Shown: positions 49,601-56,651, counted from the first letter of the stretch. The stretch is DNA of 64,000 nucleotides from an uncultured Alphaproteobacteria bacterium (GCA_951812775.1 OX638326.1:1252335-1316334), one strand, 5' to 3'. The notes: a model not told the origin generated them from the sequence alone. A program made the numbers and translations.

Positions 49601-51450
49601 CGGTGACCGGCGATGCCATCGATGAGCCCGACGAGACCTTCACCGTCACCTTGCGCGATCCGGTCAACGCCACGCTCGCCACCGCCACCGCCACCGCCAC
49701 CATCCGCGATGACGACGATACGCCGGGGCTGTCGGTTGCCAGTGTCAGCATAAACGAAGGCGACAGCGGCCCGGCGACGGTCACGTTCACGGTGACCCTG
49801 GCCACGGCCTCGAACCGGGAGGTCACCGTCGATTATGCCACCAGTGATGGCACGGCGACGGCGGGCAGCGACTACACCGCAGCCAGCGGCACCCTGACCT
49901 TCGCCGCCGGTGAGACGACGCAGACCATCGACGTCACGGTGACCGGCGATGCCATCGATGAGCCCGACGAGACCTTCACCGTCACCTTGCGCGATCCGGT
50001 CAACGCCACGCTCGCCACCGCCACCGCCACCGCCACCATCCGCGATGACGACGATACGCCGGGGCTGTCGGTCCGGGAGCGCCTGAACCGTGTCAACGAT
50101 GCGATCCTCCCAGAGGTGTCACGTGCGTTGATCTCGAATGTGGCCGGAGCCGTGGCCAGCCGCGTCGAGCCCGCGGCCTGCGATGTGCGAGAGAGGGTAA
50201 CCCTGTCCATATTGGGAGAACCGACTATCCTGCGATTTCTCCAGGCAAACGAGAAGACACTTAATCGGGGCAGCCTGGATGTAGAGGAGATACTTGGCAG
50301 CAGCTCCTTTACCTTGCCTCTCACGGCCGATGACCTGATGTTCTCGGGGGCGGGGCAATACCGCAACCTCTCCGGAAGGAACGACGTGGTGACCTGGGCC
50401 GGTGATGTCTTCGGGTCCCATGTCGGTGTCGATGGATGTATAACACCCGAAGTCCTGGGAGGCCTGATGCTTTCGCGGTCAAAAAGCACATTCAGCTACA
50501 CGGATCAGGTTCAGGGAAAACCGGCGGTAAAGGGCACCCATAAAAGCTGGATGACCGGAATACATCCTTATGTCGGCTGGGTCTCGCCTAATGATCTGAA
50601 CATGTGGGTCACCGCAGGTTACAGCTGGGGTGACCTGGAAATTAACGATGAACAGGCAGGCCTTGCGCACAGTGACATGCGGATGCTTATGCTGGCGTTT
50701 GGAGGCAATGGTCAACTAGCGGCGACCGACGTGCTCGTCCCGGGCGGGGAGAGCAGGCTGCGGCTGAAGGGCGACGCCATGTTTGGACGCTTGGACGTTT
50801 CGGGGGATGGCACTCTGATTGATCACCGAACGACGAACACCGACCGCCTGCGGTTTGTGCTGGAAGGGTCACATGAACAGATATTATCCTCGACCGCGTC
50901 GCTGGTTTCGTCTCTGGAGCTGGGTGTGCGCCACGACAGTGGTGACGGTTCGACGGGTTTCGGGCTGGAACTGGGCCCCGGGATCAAATATGTGGACCGC
51001 TGGTCCCGGGGCCTCACCGTAGCGGCCAATGCGCGGCGGCTTGTGGCGAATCAGGCAGACCTTGACGAATGGGGCGGGGATTTCTCTATCCTGCTTGATC
51101 CGCGGGTGGATGGAAGGGGGCCTTTCTTCAGCATGGCTGCGGCTTATGGCGCAACATCCAGGGGTATTCCACAATTGTGGTCTCAGGGGATGACTGGCGC
51201 CATCGTTAATAGTGGCGTGCATGGCGTACGGATAGAAACCGAGGTTGGCTATGGGACAGAGCTGCGGGGCGGTCTTCTGACGACCTATGGCGGGGTTTCA
51301 TTTATGGACGGAGGCGCACGGGATTATCGCCTGGGCAGCCGATTTACGATCGCTCCGTCGCTGGATGCCAGCCTTGAAGTTACACAGCGGGAACCAGCGA
51401 GCGGCAAAGCCGAGCATGGTGTTGGGCTGAGGCTTCAACTGCGTTGGTAA
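40618..51450 (+). CDS. Giant autotransporter-like Calx-beta repeat protein
   Basis: About 3,610 residues. The signal peptide ends near AIA (residue 26), followed by a DUF4189 domain with paired cysteines (residues 25-122; SKCGNNCQIV, CRRRSGTSCSIRIWACH). Then come 27 consecutive 112-residue Calx-beta units (TPGLSVASVSINEGDSG to TIRDDDD), rich in Asp, Thr and Ala and likely Ca2+-binding. The last 464 residues include a linker with two Cys and an autotransporter-type beta-barrel (IHPYVGWVSPNDLNMWVTAG), ending in Trp (LRLQLRW) as outer-membrane barrels do. GTG at 40618 is chosen because AAGGAAG is six bases away; a TTG three bases earlier is too close. It is probably a surface adhesin or biofilm protein; that role is inferred from the architecture. 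Confidence 0.9.
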   Translation: MNFQRFAGLCAVIWAAVCPGLAIAAGAIAIDTPTGDQWGWGISHDQSDADAIAMSKCGNNCQIVARFARHCAAFSSVDTGRSSIWGLGFAETEDEAKSIADRECRRRSGTSCSIRIWACHYITPGLSVASVSINEGDSGPATVTFTVTLATASNREVTVDYATSDGTATAGSDYTAASGTLTFAAGETTQTIDVTVTGDAIDEPDETFTVTLRDPVNATLATATATATIRDDDDTPGLSVASVSINEGDSGPATVTFTVTLATASNREVTVDYATSDGTATAGSDYTAASGTLTFAAGETTQTIDVTVTGDAIDEPDETFTVTLRDPVNATLATATATATIRDDDDTPGLSVASVSINEGDSGPATVTFTVTLATASNREVTVDYATSDGTATAGSDYTAASGTLTFAAGETTQTIDVTVTGDAIDEPDETFTVTLRDPVNATLATATATATIRDDDDTPGLSVASVSINEGDSGPATVTFTVTLATASNREVTVDYATSDGTATAGSDYTAASGTLTFAAGETTQTIDVTVTGDAIDEPDETFTVTLRDPVNATLATATATATIRDDDDTPGLSVASVSINEGDSGPATVTFTVTLATASNREVTVDYATSDGTATAGSDYTAASGTLTFAAGETTQTIDVTVTGDAIDEPDETFTVTLRDPVNATLATATATATIRDDDDTPGLSVASVSINEGDSGPATVTFTVTLATASNREVTVDYATSDGTATAGSDYTAASGTLTFAAGETTQTIDVTVTGDAIDEPDETFTVTLRDPVNATLATATATATIRDDDDTPGLSVASVSINEGDSGPATVTFTVTLATASNREVTVDYATSDGTATAGSDYTAASGTLTFAAGETTQTIDVTVTGDAIDEPDETFTVTLRDPVNATLATATATATIRDDDDTPGLSVASVSINEGDSGPATVTFTVTLATASNREVTVDYATSDGTATAGSDYTAASGTLTFAAGETTQTIDVTVTGDAIDEPDETFTVTLRDPVNATLATATATATIRDDDDTPGLSVASVSINEGDSGPATVTFTVTLATASNREVTVDYATSDGTATAGSDYTAASGTLTFAAGETTQTIDVTVTGDAIDEPDETFTVTLRDPVNATLATATATATIRDDDDTPGLSVASVSINEGDSGPATVTFTVTLATASNREVTVDYATSDGTATAGSDYTAASGTLTFAAGETTQTIDVTVTGDAIDEPDETFTVTLRDPVNATLATATATATIRDDDDTPGLSVASVSINEGDSGPATVTFTVTLATASNREVTVDYATSDGTATAGSDYTAASGTLTFAAGETTQTIDVTVTGDAIDEPDETFTVTLRDPVNATLATATATATIRDDDDTPGLSVASVSINEGDSGPATVTFTVTLATASNREVTVDYATSDGTATAGSDYTAASGTLTFAAGETTQTIDVTVTGDAIDEPDETFTVTLRDPVNATLATATATATIRDDDDTPGLSVASVSINEGDSGPATVTFTVTLATASNREVTVDYATSDGTATAGSDYTAASGTLTFAAGETTQTIDVTVTGDAIDEPDETFTVTLRDPVNATLATATATATIRDDDDTPGLSVASVSINEGDSGPATVTFTVTLATASNREVTVDYATSDGTATAGSDYTAASGTLTFAAGETTQTIDVTVTGDAIDEPDETFTVTLRDPVNATLATATATATIRDDDDTPGLSVASVSINEGDSGPATVTFTVTLATASNREVTVDYATSDGTATAGSDYTAASGTLTFAAGETTQTIDVTVTGDAIDEPDETFTVTLRDPVNATLATATATATIRDDDDTPGLSVASVSINEGDSGPATVTFTVTLATASNREVTVDYATSDGTATAGSDYTAASGTLTFAAGETTQTIDVTVTGDAIDEPDETFTVTLRDPVNATLATATATATIRDDDDTPGLSVASVSINEGDSGPATVTFTVTLATASNREVTVDYATSDGTATAGSDYTAASGTLTFAAGETTQTIDVTVTGDAIDEPDETFTVTLRDPVNATLATATATATIRDDDDTPGLSVASVSINEGDSGPATVTFTVTLATASNREVTVDYATSDGTATAGSDYTAASGTLTFAAGETTQTIDVTVTGDAIDEPDETFTVTLRDPVNATLATATATATIRDDDDTPGLSVASVSINEGDSGPATVTFTVTLATASNREVTVDYATSDGTATAGSDYTAASGTLTFAAGETTQTIDVTVTGDAIDEPDETFTVTLRDPVNATLATATATATIRDDDDTPGLSVASVSINEGDSGPATVTFTVTLATASNREVTVDYATSDGTATAGSDYTAASGTLTFAAGETTQTIDVTVTGDAIDEPDETFTVTLRDPVNATLATATATATIRDDDDTPGLSVASVSINEGDSGPATVTFTVTLATASNREVTVDYATSDGTATAGSDYTAASGTLTFAAGETTQTIDVTVTGDAIDEPDETFTVTLRDPVNATLATATATATIRDDDDTPGLSVASVSINEGDSGPATVTFTVTLATASNREVTVDYATSDGTATAGSDYTAASGTLTFAAGETTQTIDVTVTGDAIDEPDETFTVTLRDPVNATLATATATATIRDDDDTPGLSVASVSINEGDSGPATVTFTVTLATASNREVTVDYATSDGTATAGSDYTAASGTLTFAAGETTQTIDVTVTGDAIDEPDETFTVTLRDPVNATLATATATATIRDDDDTPGLSVASVSINEGDSGPATVTFTVTLATASNREVTVDYATSDGTATAGSDYTAASGTLTFAAGETTQTIDVTVTGDAIDEPDETFTVTLRDPVNATLATATATATIRDDDDTPGLSVASVSINEGDSGPATVTFTVTLATASNREVTVDYATSDGTATAGSDYTAASGTLTFAAGETTQTIDVTVTGDAIDEPDETFTVTLRDPVNATLATATATATIRDDDDTPGLSVASVSINEGDSGPATVTFTVTLATASNREVTVDYATSDGTATAGSDYTAASGTLTFAAGETTQTIDVTVTGDAIDEPDETFTVTLRDPVNATLATATATATIRDDDDTPGLSVASVSINEGDSGPATVTFTVTLATASNREVTVDYATSDGTATAGSDYTAASGTLTFAAGETTQTIDVTVTGDAIDEPDETFTVTLRDPVNATLATATATATIRDDDDTPGLSVRERLNRVNDAILPEVSRALISNVAGAVASRVEPAACDVRERVTLSILGEPTILRFLQANEKTLNRGSLDVEEILGSSSFTLPLTADDLMFSGAGQYRNLSGRNDVVTWAGDVFGSHVGVDGCITPEVLGGLMLSRSKSTFSYTDQVQGKPAVKGTHKSWMTGIHPYVGWVSPNDLNMWVTAGYSWGDLEINDEQAGLAHSDMRMLMLAFGGNGQLAATDVLVPGGESRLRLKGDAMFGRLDVSGDGTLIDHRTTNTDRLRFVLEGSHEQILSSTASLVSSLELGVRHDSGDGSTGFGLELGPGIKYVDRWSRGLTVAANARRLVANQADLDEWGGDFSILLDPRVDGRGPFFSMAAAYGATSRGIPQLWSQGMTGAIVNSGVHGVRIETEVGYGTELRGGLLTTYGGVSFMDGGARDYRLGSRFTIAPSLDASLEVTQREPASGKAEHGVGLRLQLRW
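40984..50055 (+). repeat. 27 tandem copies of a 336-base Calx-beta repeat
   Basis: The unit begins ACGCCGGGGCTGTCGGTTGC and recurs every 336 bases from 40984; copy 27 ends at 50055 and an 18-base partial unit follows. No base difference between units was seen by eye. The array is visibly more G+C-rich than its surroundings. The copy number depends on the assembly. Confidence 0.95.
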
Positions 51451-52001
51451 TGGGCCGCGCAGCTCCGCAAACGGGGGTACAAACCCACCGGAGGTCAGAT
51501 CGTGGATGCCTCTCTGGTCTCCGCCCCGCAGCCAGCGGCACCCTGACCTTCGCCGCCGGTGAGACGACGCAGACCATCGACGTCACGGTGACCGGCGATG
51601 CCATCGATGAGCCCGACGAGACCTTCACCGTCACCTTGCGCGATCCGGTCAACGCCACGCTCGACACCGCCAGCAAATTAGGGAACGGCTCCGACACCAA
51701 TTTTATGGCCGTCTTCGCTCTGCTACCGAGTTCAATGCACGACAAAACGCCGCCACATATCAGTGGAAATCAATTATGGTATGCCTTGCTACAACCACAG
51801 GGCACACAAATCGTTAAAATCGAATTGAGACCTAGTGCTACAGACGAAGAGCTTATTTCAGTTTGGACCAGGTGCGGCTTAGTTTTTTACCTCAATGGCA
51901 ATGGGGAAGTTAAAGAAAAGGCTCGCGCCGACAACTCCAGATGCCCTCCCAACACACACCTTCGAAAAATCACACTAATGCCGCATAATTCAGAGAAATG
52001 A
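51450..52001 (+). CDS. Chimeric open reading frame, doubtful gene
   Basis: The ATG overlaps the giant gene's stop. The first 27 codons run out of frame over the IS5 relic. The next 45 match the Calx-beta unit in its own frame (ASGTLTFAAGETTQTIDVTV). The last 110 are of unknown origin (SGNQLWYALLQPQGTQIVKI; two Cys). No good ribosome site is seen. The C-terminal part may be the end of an older protein whose beginning was replaced. Expression is doubtful. Confidence 0.3.
   Translation: MGRAAPQTGVQTHRRSDRGCLSGLRPAASGTLTFAAGETTQTIDVTVTGDAIDEPDETFTVTLRDPVNATLDTASKLGNGSDTNFMAVFALLPSSMHDKTPPHISGNQLWYALLQPQGTQIVKIELRPSATDEELISVWTRCGLVFYLNGNGEVKEKARADNSRCPPNTHLRKITLMPHNSEK
51451..51530 (+). pseudogene. 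Relic of a different IS5-type transposase
   Basis: Directly after the giant gene's stop codon, one frame reads AAQLRKRGYKPTGGQIVDAS then LVSAP. It matches the region around the first catalytic Asp of IS5-family transposases (compare [13 protein letters not shown] in the complete IS copies). About 27 codons survive. It is cut off by repeat-derived sequence at a CCGCAG microhomology. Confidence 0.65.
51526..51673 (+). repeat. Orphan partial copy of the 336-base Calx-beta repeat
   Basis: Bases 51526-51663 match the repeat unit exactly (from CCGCAGCCAGCGGCACC to AACGCCACGCTCG). After one mismatch the match fades by 51673. It lies about 1.5 kb past the end of the array, beyond the barrel-coding region. 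Confidence 0.93.
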
Positions 52002-52085
52002 ACCACCCCTTAAATTCTGTTGACGGCGAGAAAACTAAAATAGGCGTCATATACCTCCGCACGATTCTACTTTTCTTATCAATCG

Positions 52086-52115
52086 TTGAAGGACACTTCG
52101 TTTAGATCCTAAACT
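52086..52115 (+). promoter_or_regulatory. Candidate promoter of tauD
   Basis: TTGAAG, 18 bases, TAAACT, ending 32 bases before the tauD ATG. A related copy at 39975-40004 precedes the truncated tauD paralogue. Conservation of spacing between the two supports function. Confidence 0.55.
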
Positions 52116-52147
52116 ATATCCCCTACGGAAATTGCCGAGGCCCAGCG

Positions 52148-52984
52148 ATGACGTTTGAAATCGTTCCACTTTCACCCGCAATCGGCGCTGAAATACGCGG
52201 CGTCGATTTAAGCCAACCTGTTTCGACAGAGATTCAGGAGGAGTTGCTCAAAGTATGGCATGAAAACGTGCTTCTTCTGTTTCGACATCAGAAAATTTCT
52301 GATGAGGAACTATTATCCAGTAGCGACTGGATTGGTCCGCTAGGTGCACGATCCAGACCTGCTGATCGCCGCCAGGAAGCTGACCCCTATATCATGCTTG
52401 TTTCAAATATTCGCAAAAACGGCGAACCAATAGGCTCATTGCCAGATGGTGAGATGTGGTTTCATCACGACATGGCGTTTGTAGATATACCGCATAAGGC
52501 AACCTTTCTCTATTCCGTCGAAGTCCCCAAATCCGGCGGCAATACCAAGTTTGCCAATATGTATGCCGCTTACGGCCTTTTGCCTGAAAGACTCAAAAGA
52601 GCCATAGAGGGCAAACGTGTCATGCAGATTTTCGATTATAAAGAAACCAGCCAACCAGACCTGAGTGAGCTGGGCAAAGTGAAACATGCTTGGCATCCGG
52701 CTGTCGTGCAGCATCCGGACACCGGTCGCAAAGCGCTTTATGTAAACCGGTTAATGTCGGCGACATTTGAAGACATGCCGCAAGATGAAGCCAGAGGATT
52801 GATCAACGAAATTATTCCCTACGCTGAAGACCCTTCCATCATTTACGAACATGTTTGGCAGCCAGGTGATTTCCTGGTCTGGGACAATCGTTGTTCGACG
52901 CACGCCCGGACAGACTTCGCCGAAACAGAGCGACGCCTGCTTAAACGCGGGATGATCGAAGGAGCACCTTTAATCGCAGCTTAG
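52148..52984 (+). CDS. TauD/TfdA-family dioxygenase
   Basis: An Fe(II)/2-oxoglutarate-dependent oxygenase of 278 residues. The metal motif HxD is in EMWFHHDMAF, and the distal His and 2-OG-binding Arg lie in VWDNRCSTHARTDF. It has the usual family start (EIVPLSPAIGAEIRGVDLSQ). The specific substrate (taurine, other sulfonates, or aryloxyalkanoates) cannot be deduced. A TRAP binding protein follows, suggesting the pair handles an imported organic acid or sulfonate. Confidence 0.9.
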   Translation: MTFEIVPLSPAIGAEIRGVDLSQPVSTEIQEELLKVWHENVLLLFRHQKISDEELLSSSDWIGPLGARSRPADRRQEADPYIMLVSNIRKNGEPIGSLPDGEMWFHHDMAFVDIPHKATFLYSVEVPKSGGNTKFANMYAAYGLLPERLKRAIEGKRVMQIFDYKETSQPDLSELGKVKHAWHPAVVQHPDTGRKALYVNRLMSATFEDMPQDEARGLINEIIPYAEDPSIIYEHVWQPGDFLVWDNRCSTHARTDFAETERRLLKRGMIEGAPLIAA

Positions 52985-53167
52985 CAAGCCTCATTCTCGC
53001 CATAATTCCTTTTTAGCATTGGGTGGTCATCAATCAGGGAGTAATTATCGTGCCCCCCATGATCCAACTGTTAGCAAATCCAATATTGACAAAAATGTCA
53101 GCGCCAGGTGAAGTGTCGGAGCTGATTTATTCGCGTTTTAGATAAGAAGAGTGAAGGGAGAACTTTT

Positions 53168-54160
53168 ATGAGTAATTTAAAGATGTCCAGCGTTGCTGTC
53201 GGCGTCGCCGCAGCCGCCATGTTGGCGGGTGCTGCAGCCGAAGCAGCTAAGCTGAATGTAACAACCAGCCTGAACAGAAATCATGATCAGGTCGTTGCCT
53301 ATTTTGATTTAATGCATACGCCGATGAATAAAGCCAAAGGCGCCGTTACCTTGCATTACAAAGGTGGCCCGGAAGTCATTCCAAACCGTAAACAGGGCGC
53401 AGCTCTGAAGCGCGGTGTCATCGATCTGATGTTTGGCCCCAGCGGATACTATGCTGGTTTGGTACCTTGTGCCCGTGTCGCCGCTTTGTCGACACAGCCT
53501 CAGTCGGTTATTCGTAAGAATGGTGGCTGGAATGTTATGCAGAAATGCTGGAAAGAAGGACTTAATGGCCGGATTTTGGCCCACCCGTTCTATAATTCCG
53601 GTAATTTCCACGTATATCTGATCGACCCACCGCAGAAAGACAAAAAAACCGGCCTTAGCCTCAAAGGCTTCAAAATGCGGTCAACCGCGCTTTACCATCC
53701 CTTCATGAAGGCGATGGGCGCTGTGCCGATTAACATCTCACCAGGTGATGTTTACACGTCACTGGAACGTGGTGTTGTTAAGGGTCTTGCATGGCCAGAA
53801 GGCGGTATTTTCCGCTATGGCTGGACCAAATACATCAAATACCGTATCGGACCCGGCTTCTGGCGTTCATCAACCATGGCTGTTGTCAATCTCGATGCCT
53901 ACAACAAGATGACCAAGAAAGAACGAGATTATCTTGATGCCTGGGGCGAGAAGTTCGAAGTCGCCAGTACACCATATATGCGGAAACTGGCCGACAAAGA
54001 TAACGCCAAAGTATTTGGTGCCGGCGTGAAAGCGATCGACCTTCCGGGAGAATATGGTAAGGCGTTCACGAAAACGGTCATGGGGTCAACCTGGGCCGCT
54101 GCCGAGAAGAAGATTCCAGCGAAATATTTTGGTGACCTGAAGAAGTATCTTCTTAAGTAG
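53168..54160 (+). CDS. TRAP transporter substrate-binding protein (DctP family)
   Basis: A periplasmic binding protein with a signal peptide (residues 1-27, ending AAAEAAKL). The DctP fold is recognisable from the GLSLKGFKMRSTALYHPFMK segment with its ligand-contacting Arg, and the later GDVYTSLERGVVKGLAWP. It has 330 residues. An AAGGGAGAA site precedes the ATG. It is followed by a strong terminator. It may supply either dctQM at 38-40 kb or the dctM at the right edge. Confidence 0.9.
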   Translation: MSNLKMSSVAVGVAAAAMLAGAAAEAAKLNVTTSLNRNHDQVVAYFDLMHTPMNKAKGAVTLHYKGGPEVIPNRKQGAALKRGVIDLMFGPSGYYAGLVPCARVAALSTQPQSVIRKNGGWNVMQKCWKEGLNGRILAHPFYNSGNFHVYLIDPPQKDKKTGLSLKGFKMRSTALYHPFMKAMGAVPINISPGDVYTSLERGVVKGLAWPEGGIFRYGWTKYIKYRIGPGFWRSSTMAVVNLDAYNKMTKKERDYLDAWGEKFEVASTPYMRKLADKDNAKVFGAGVKAIDLPGEYGKAFTKTVMGSTWAAAEKKIPAKYFGDLKKYLLK

Positions 54161-54198
54161 TAAGAACTTAATTGCGGTTCCGCCGCAATGAGCGAGGA

Positions 54199-54229
54199 GG
54201 CGCCCTGTTTCCAGGGCGCCTTTTTCTTT
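54199..54229 (+). terminator. Rho-independent terminator after dctP
   Basis: A perfect 9-base stem (GGCGCCCTG/CAGGGCGCC) with loop TTTC is followed by TTTTTCTTT. It also separates dctP from the convergent livF. Confidence 0.93.
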
Positions 54230-54239
54230 GGTGGGACTT

Positions 54240-54941
54240 TTAGACGCCGAGGTACTGGTGTTGGATTTCAGGCTGATCCAGTAATGCCTCGGACGTCCCC
54301 GACCATACAACCTGGCCCTTTTCAATAATGTAGTGCCGATCGGCGATCCGGGTCAGAGCTGCGACATTTTTATCGATGACGAGTATCGATTGTCCCTGCT
54401 CCTTAAGATCCTCAAGGCATTGCCAAATCTCCGTACGGATTTGTGGCGCTAACCCCTCCGTCGCTTCATCCAAAATCAACAGTTTGGGATTTGTCATCAA
54501 CGCCCGGCCAATTGCCAGCATCTGCTGTTCGCCCCCGGAAAGCTCGTTACCCATGCCCGTTATTCGCGCTTCCAGTGACGGAAATCGCTCAAGAACTTTT
54601 TCCAATGTCCAAGGGTCAGAATTTTTTGCCAGGTTATGTGCCGTAGCGATTAAATTCTCGCGCACCGTCAAATTGGGAAATATCTGTCGTCCTTCGGGAA
54701 CTAATCCAATACCAACTTTGGCAATTTGATGTGATGGCAATCCGGAAATCCGTTGCCCTTCAAAAGAGATCGTGCCGGCGTGAGGCTGCATAAGCCCCAT
54801 AATCGAACGAATGGTCGTCGTCTTGCCCATACCGTTCCGTCCCATTAAGGTGACAACCTCACCGGCATCAACATCAAGCGTCATACCGAAAAGTACCTGG
54901 CTCGTCCCATAAGAGGACTCGATCGACTCTACCTTGAGCAT
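54240..54941 (-). CDS. livF: Branched-chain amino acid-type ABC transporter, ATP-binding protein LivF
   Basis: One of two ATPases of a HAAT-family importer. Walker A is GRNGMGKTT, the signature LSGGEQQMLAIGRAL and Walker B LLILDEATEGLAP. At 233 residues it has the usual LivF length. It is the last gene of the operon SBP-livH-livM-livG-livF, and its start overlaps the livG stop. These importers also carry amides, urea or aromatic acids, so the substrate is open. Confidence 0.93.
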   Translation of the reverse strand: MLKVESIESSYGTSQVLFGMTLDVDAGEVVTLMGRNGMGKTTTIRSIMGLMQPHAGTISFEGQRISGLPSHQIAKVGIGLVPEGRQIFPNLTVRENLIATAHNLAKNSDPWTLEKVLERFPSLEARITGMGNELSGGEQQMLAIGRALMTNPKLLILDEATEGLAPQIRTEIWQCLEDLKEQGQSILVIDKNVAALTRIADRHYIIEKGQVVWSGTSEALLDQPEIQHQYLGV

Positions 54942-55699
54942 CAGTTCGCCGTTCCTTCTTCCCCAAGATAGGCGGTGCGCACTTCTTCATTCGCCCGAAT
55001 TTCATCCGGGGTGCCGGAGGCAATAGAATTCCCGTACACCAGCACCGTGATCTTATCGGCCAAAGCAAAGACGGCATCCATGTCATGTTCGATCAACAGG
55101 ATCGTATGGTCCCCTTTCAGCCTTTTTAGGATCGACACCATTTCCTGGGTTTCTTCGGCACCCATCCCGGCCATGGGCTCATCAAGTAATAGAAGCTTTG
55201 GTTTGGTCGCCAGGGCCATGGCAATTTCAAGCTGACGATGCTCACCATGTGACAGGTTCCGCGCGACTATATTGGCACGACCTGCAAGACCGACGGTTTC
55301 CAGAGCGGCCTGGGCGGGGTCAGTCAAACGCCCCTCATTGCGCACTTCACGCCAGAACCGAAAGGAGTGCCCATCATGGGCCTGGACCGCCAAAGCGACA
55401 TTCTCTAGGGCCGTAAACTCATAAAAAATACTGGTAATCTGGAAAGTCCGGGCAATGCCTCGACGAGAGCGCGCTGGGGGAGCTAACGCGGAGATATCCT
55501 CACCATCAAATAATACCCGCCCGGAATCCGAACTCAAAGCACCGGCAAGCTGCGCAATCATAGTCGTCTTGCCGGCACCGTTAGGGCCAATCACGGCATG
55601 AATCTGGCCAGTCTCCACCGCTAATGAAAGATTGTCTGTCGCCAGAACACCGCCAAAGCTTTTGCGCAGGTTTTCGACCTTTAGGAGAGCTTCAGTCAC
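54941..55699 (-). CDS. livG: Branched-chain amino acid-type ABC transporter, ATP-binding protein LivG
   Basis: The second ATPase of the importer. Walker A is GPNGAGKTT, the signature NLSHGEHRQLEIAMAL and Walker B LLLLDEPMAGM. I placed the start at GTG 55699 (GGAGGG upstream, overlapping the livM stop) rather than at the ATG at 55750, which lies inside livM. It has 252 residues and a LivG-type C-terminal tail. Confidence 0.92.
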   Translation of the reverse strand: MTEALLKVENLRKSFGGVLATDNLSLAVETGQIHAVIGPNGAGKTTMIAQLAGALSSDSGRVLFDGEDISALAPPARSRRGIARTFQITSIFYEFTALENVALAVQAHDGHSFRFWREVRNEGRLTDPAQAALETVGLAGRANIVARNLSHGEHRQLEIAMALATKPKLLLLDEPMAGMGAEETQEMVSILKRLKGDHTILLIEHDMDAVFALADKITVLVYGNSIASGTPDEIRANEEVRTAYLGEEGTAN

Positions 55700-56648
55700 C
55701 CTCGCCCTCCGACGTTTTTCGTTTTTCAAGGAATCCCAATAATCCACCACGTGCGAACAACACCACGAGAATTAGAAAGGGTCCGAAAATCAGCTGCCAA
55801 TATTCGGTAATGCCGGAAAGCGCTTCCTCCAGCAAGATAAAGACCAGCGCACCGACAACAGGACCGGCCAGACTACCCATTCCACCGAGCAAAACCATGA
55901 TGATTAAATCGCCAGATCGGGTCCAATGCATCATATCGGGATTGACGAAATCTGTGTGGTTTGCGAGCAGTACCCCTGCAAGTCCAGCCATCGCCCCCGC
56001 AATTACGAAGGCTGTTAGCTGATAGCGGTAGGTCGGAAAACCAATTGCCTGCATCCGTGCTTCATTGGAACGAGCGCCCTGAATAACCATCCCAAAACGC
56101 GAATTGACCAACCGTTTGCAGATCCAAAGACACAGAAGCAAAAGGACGAAAACCAGATAATACAGGCTGGTCTTCTCGCTCAGATCAATTAATCCGGAAA
56201 AATTACTGGGCTCGATAAGAGGCAGCCCATCATCCCCCCCATACCGGTCAAGACTAACCCCGAGAAAATACATCATCTGGGCAAGGGCAAGCGTGATCAT
56301 GATGAAATAGACGCCCCGTGTCCGCAGGCTAATTGCCCCAAAAATAAAGGCGAAGGCTGCGCAAACAATGAGAGCAAGCGGCCACTGAATAAACCCGCTG
56401 ACAATCTCGTGTTCTGCGCAAATTCCGACAACATAGGCGCCGATGCCAACAAAAACGGCATGCCCGAAACTGATCATCCCGCCATAGCCCATAATCAGGT
56501 TGAGGCTCAGCGCACCGATTGCGAGGATCATCATCCGGCGACCAAGATCGAGATAAAATGGGACTTCAGTCAATGAGGCGATAAATGGAACAATCGCCAA
56601 AAGGGCGAAAGTTATGATGACAACAATAGTCTCACGGCTCAGCGACAT
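55692..56648 (-). CDS. livM: Branched-chain amino acid-type ABC transporter, permease LivM
   Basis: A membrane permease of 318 residues with about nine hydrophobic segments. The LivM motif GYGGMISFGHAVFVGIGAYV is near residue 53, and the EAA-like loop (GSLAGPVVGALVFILLEE) is near residue 257. Three bases separate it from livH. The 3' end carries the ribosome site of livG. Confidence 0.92.
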   Translation of the reverse strand: MSLSRETIVVIITFALLAIVPFIASLTEVPFYLDLGRRMMILAIGALSLNLIMGYGGMISFGHAVFVGIGAYVVGICAEHEIVSGFIQWPLALIVCAAFAFIFGAISLRTRGVYFIMITLALAQMMYFLGVSLDRYGGDDGLPLIEPSNFSGLIDLSEKTSLYYLVFVLLLLCLWICKRLVNSRFGMVIQGARSNEARMQAIGFPTYRYQLTAFVIAGAMAGLAGVLLANHTDFVNPDMMHWTRSGDLIIMVLLGGMGSLAGPVVGALVFILLEEALSGITEYWQLIFGPFLILVVLFARGGLLGFLEKRKTSEGEGD

Positions 56649-56651
56649 GGC

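Noticed and set aside
40984..50055. CRISPR or satellite array
   Set aside because: Repeats are directly adjacent without spacers and encode a continuous Calx-beta protein frame.
41136..50489. Antisense open frames of 96 codons in every repeat unit (and a longer one at the last unit)
   Set aside because: They recur only because the unit recurs; they mirror a G+C-rich coding strand, have no ribosome sites and carry no protein motif.
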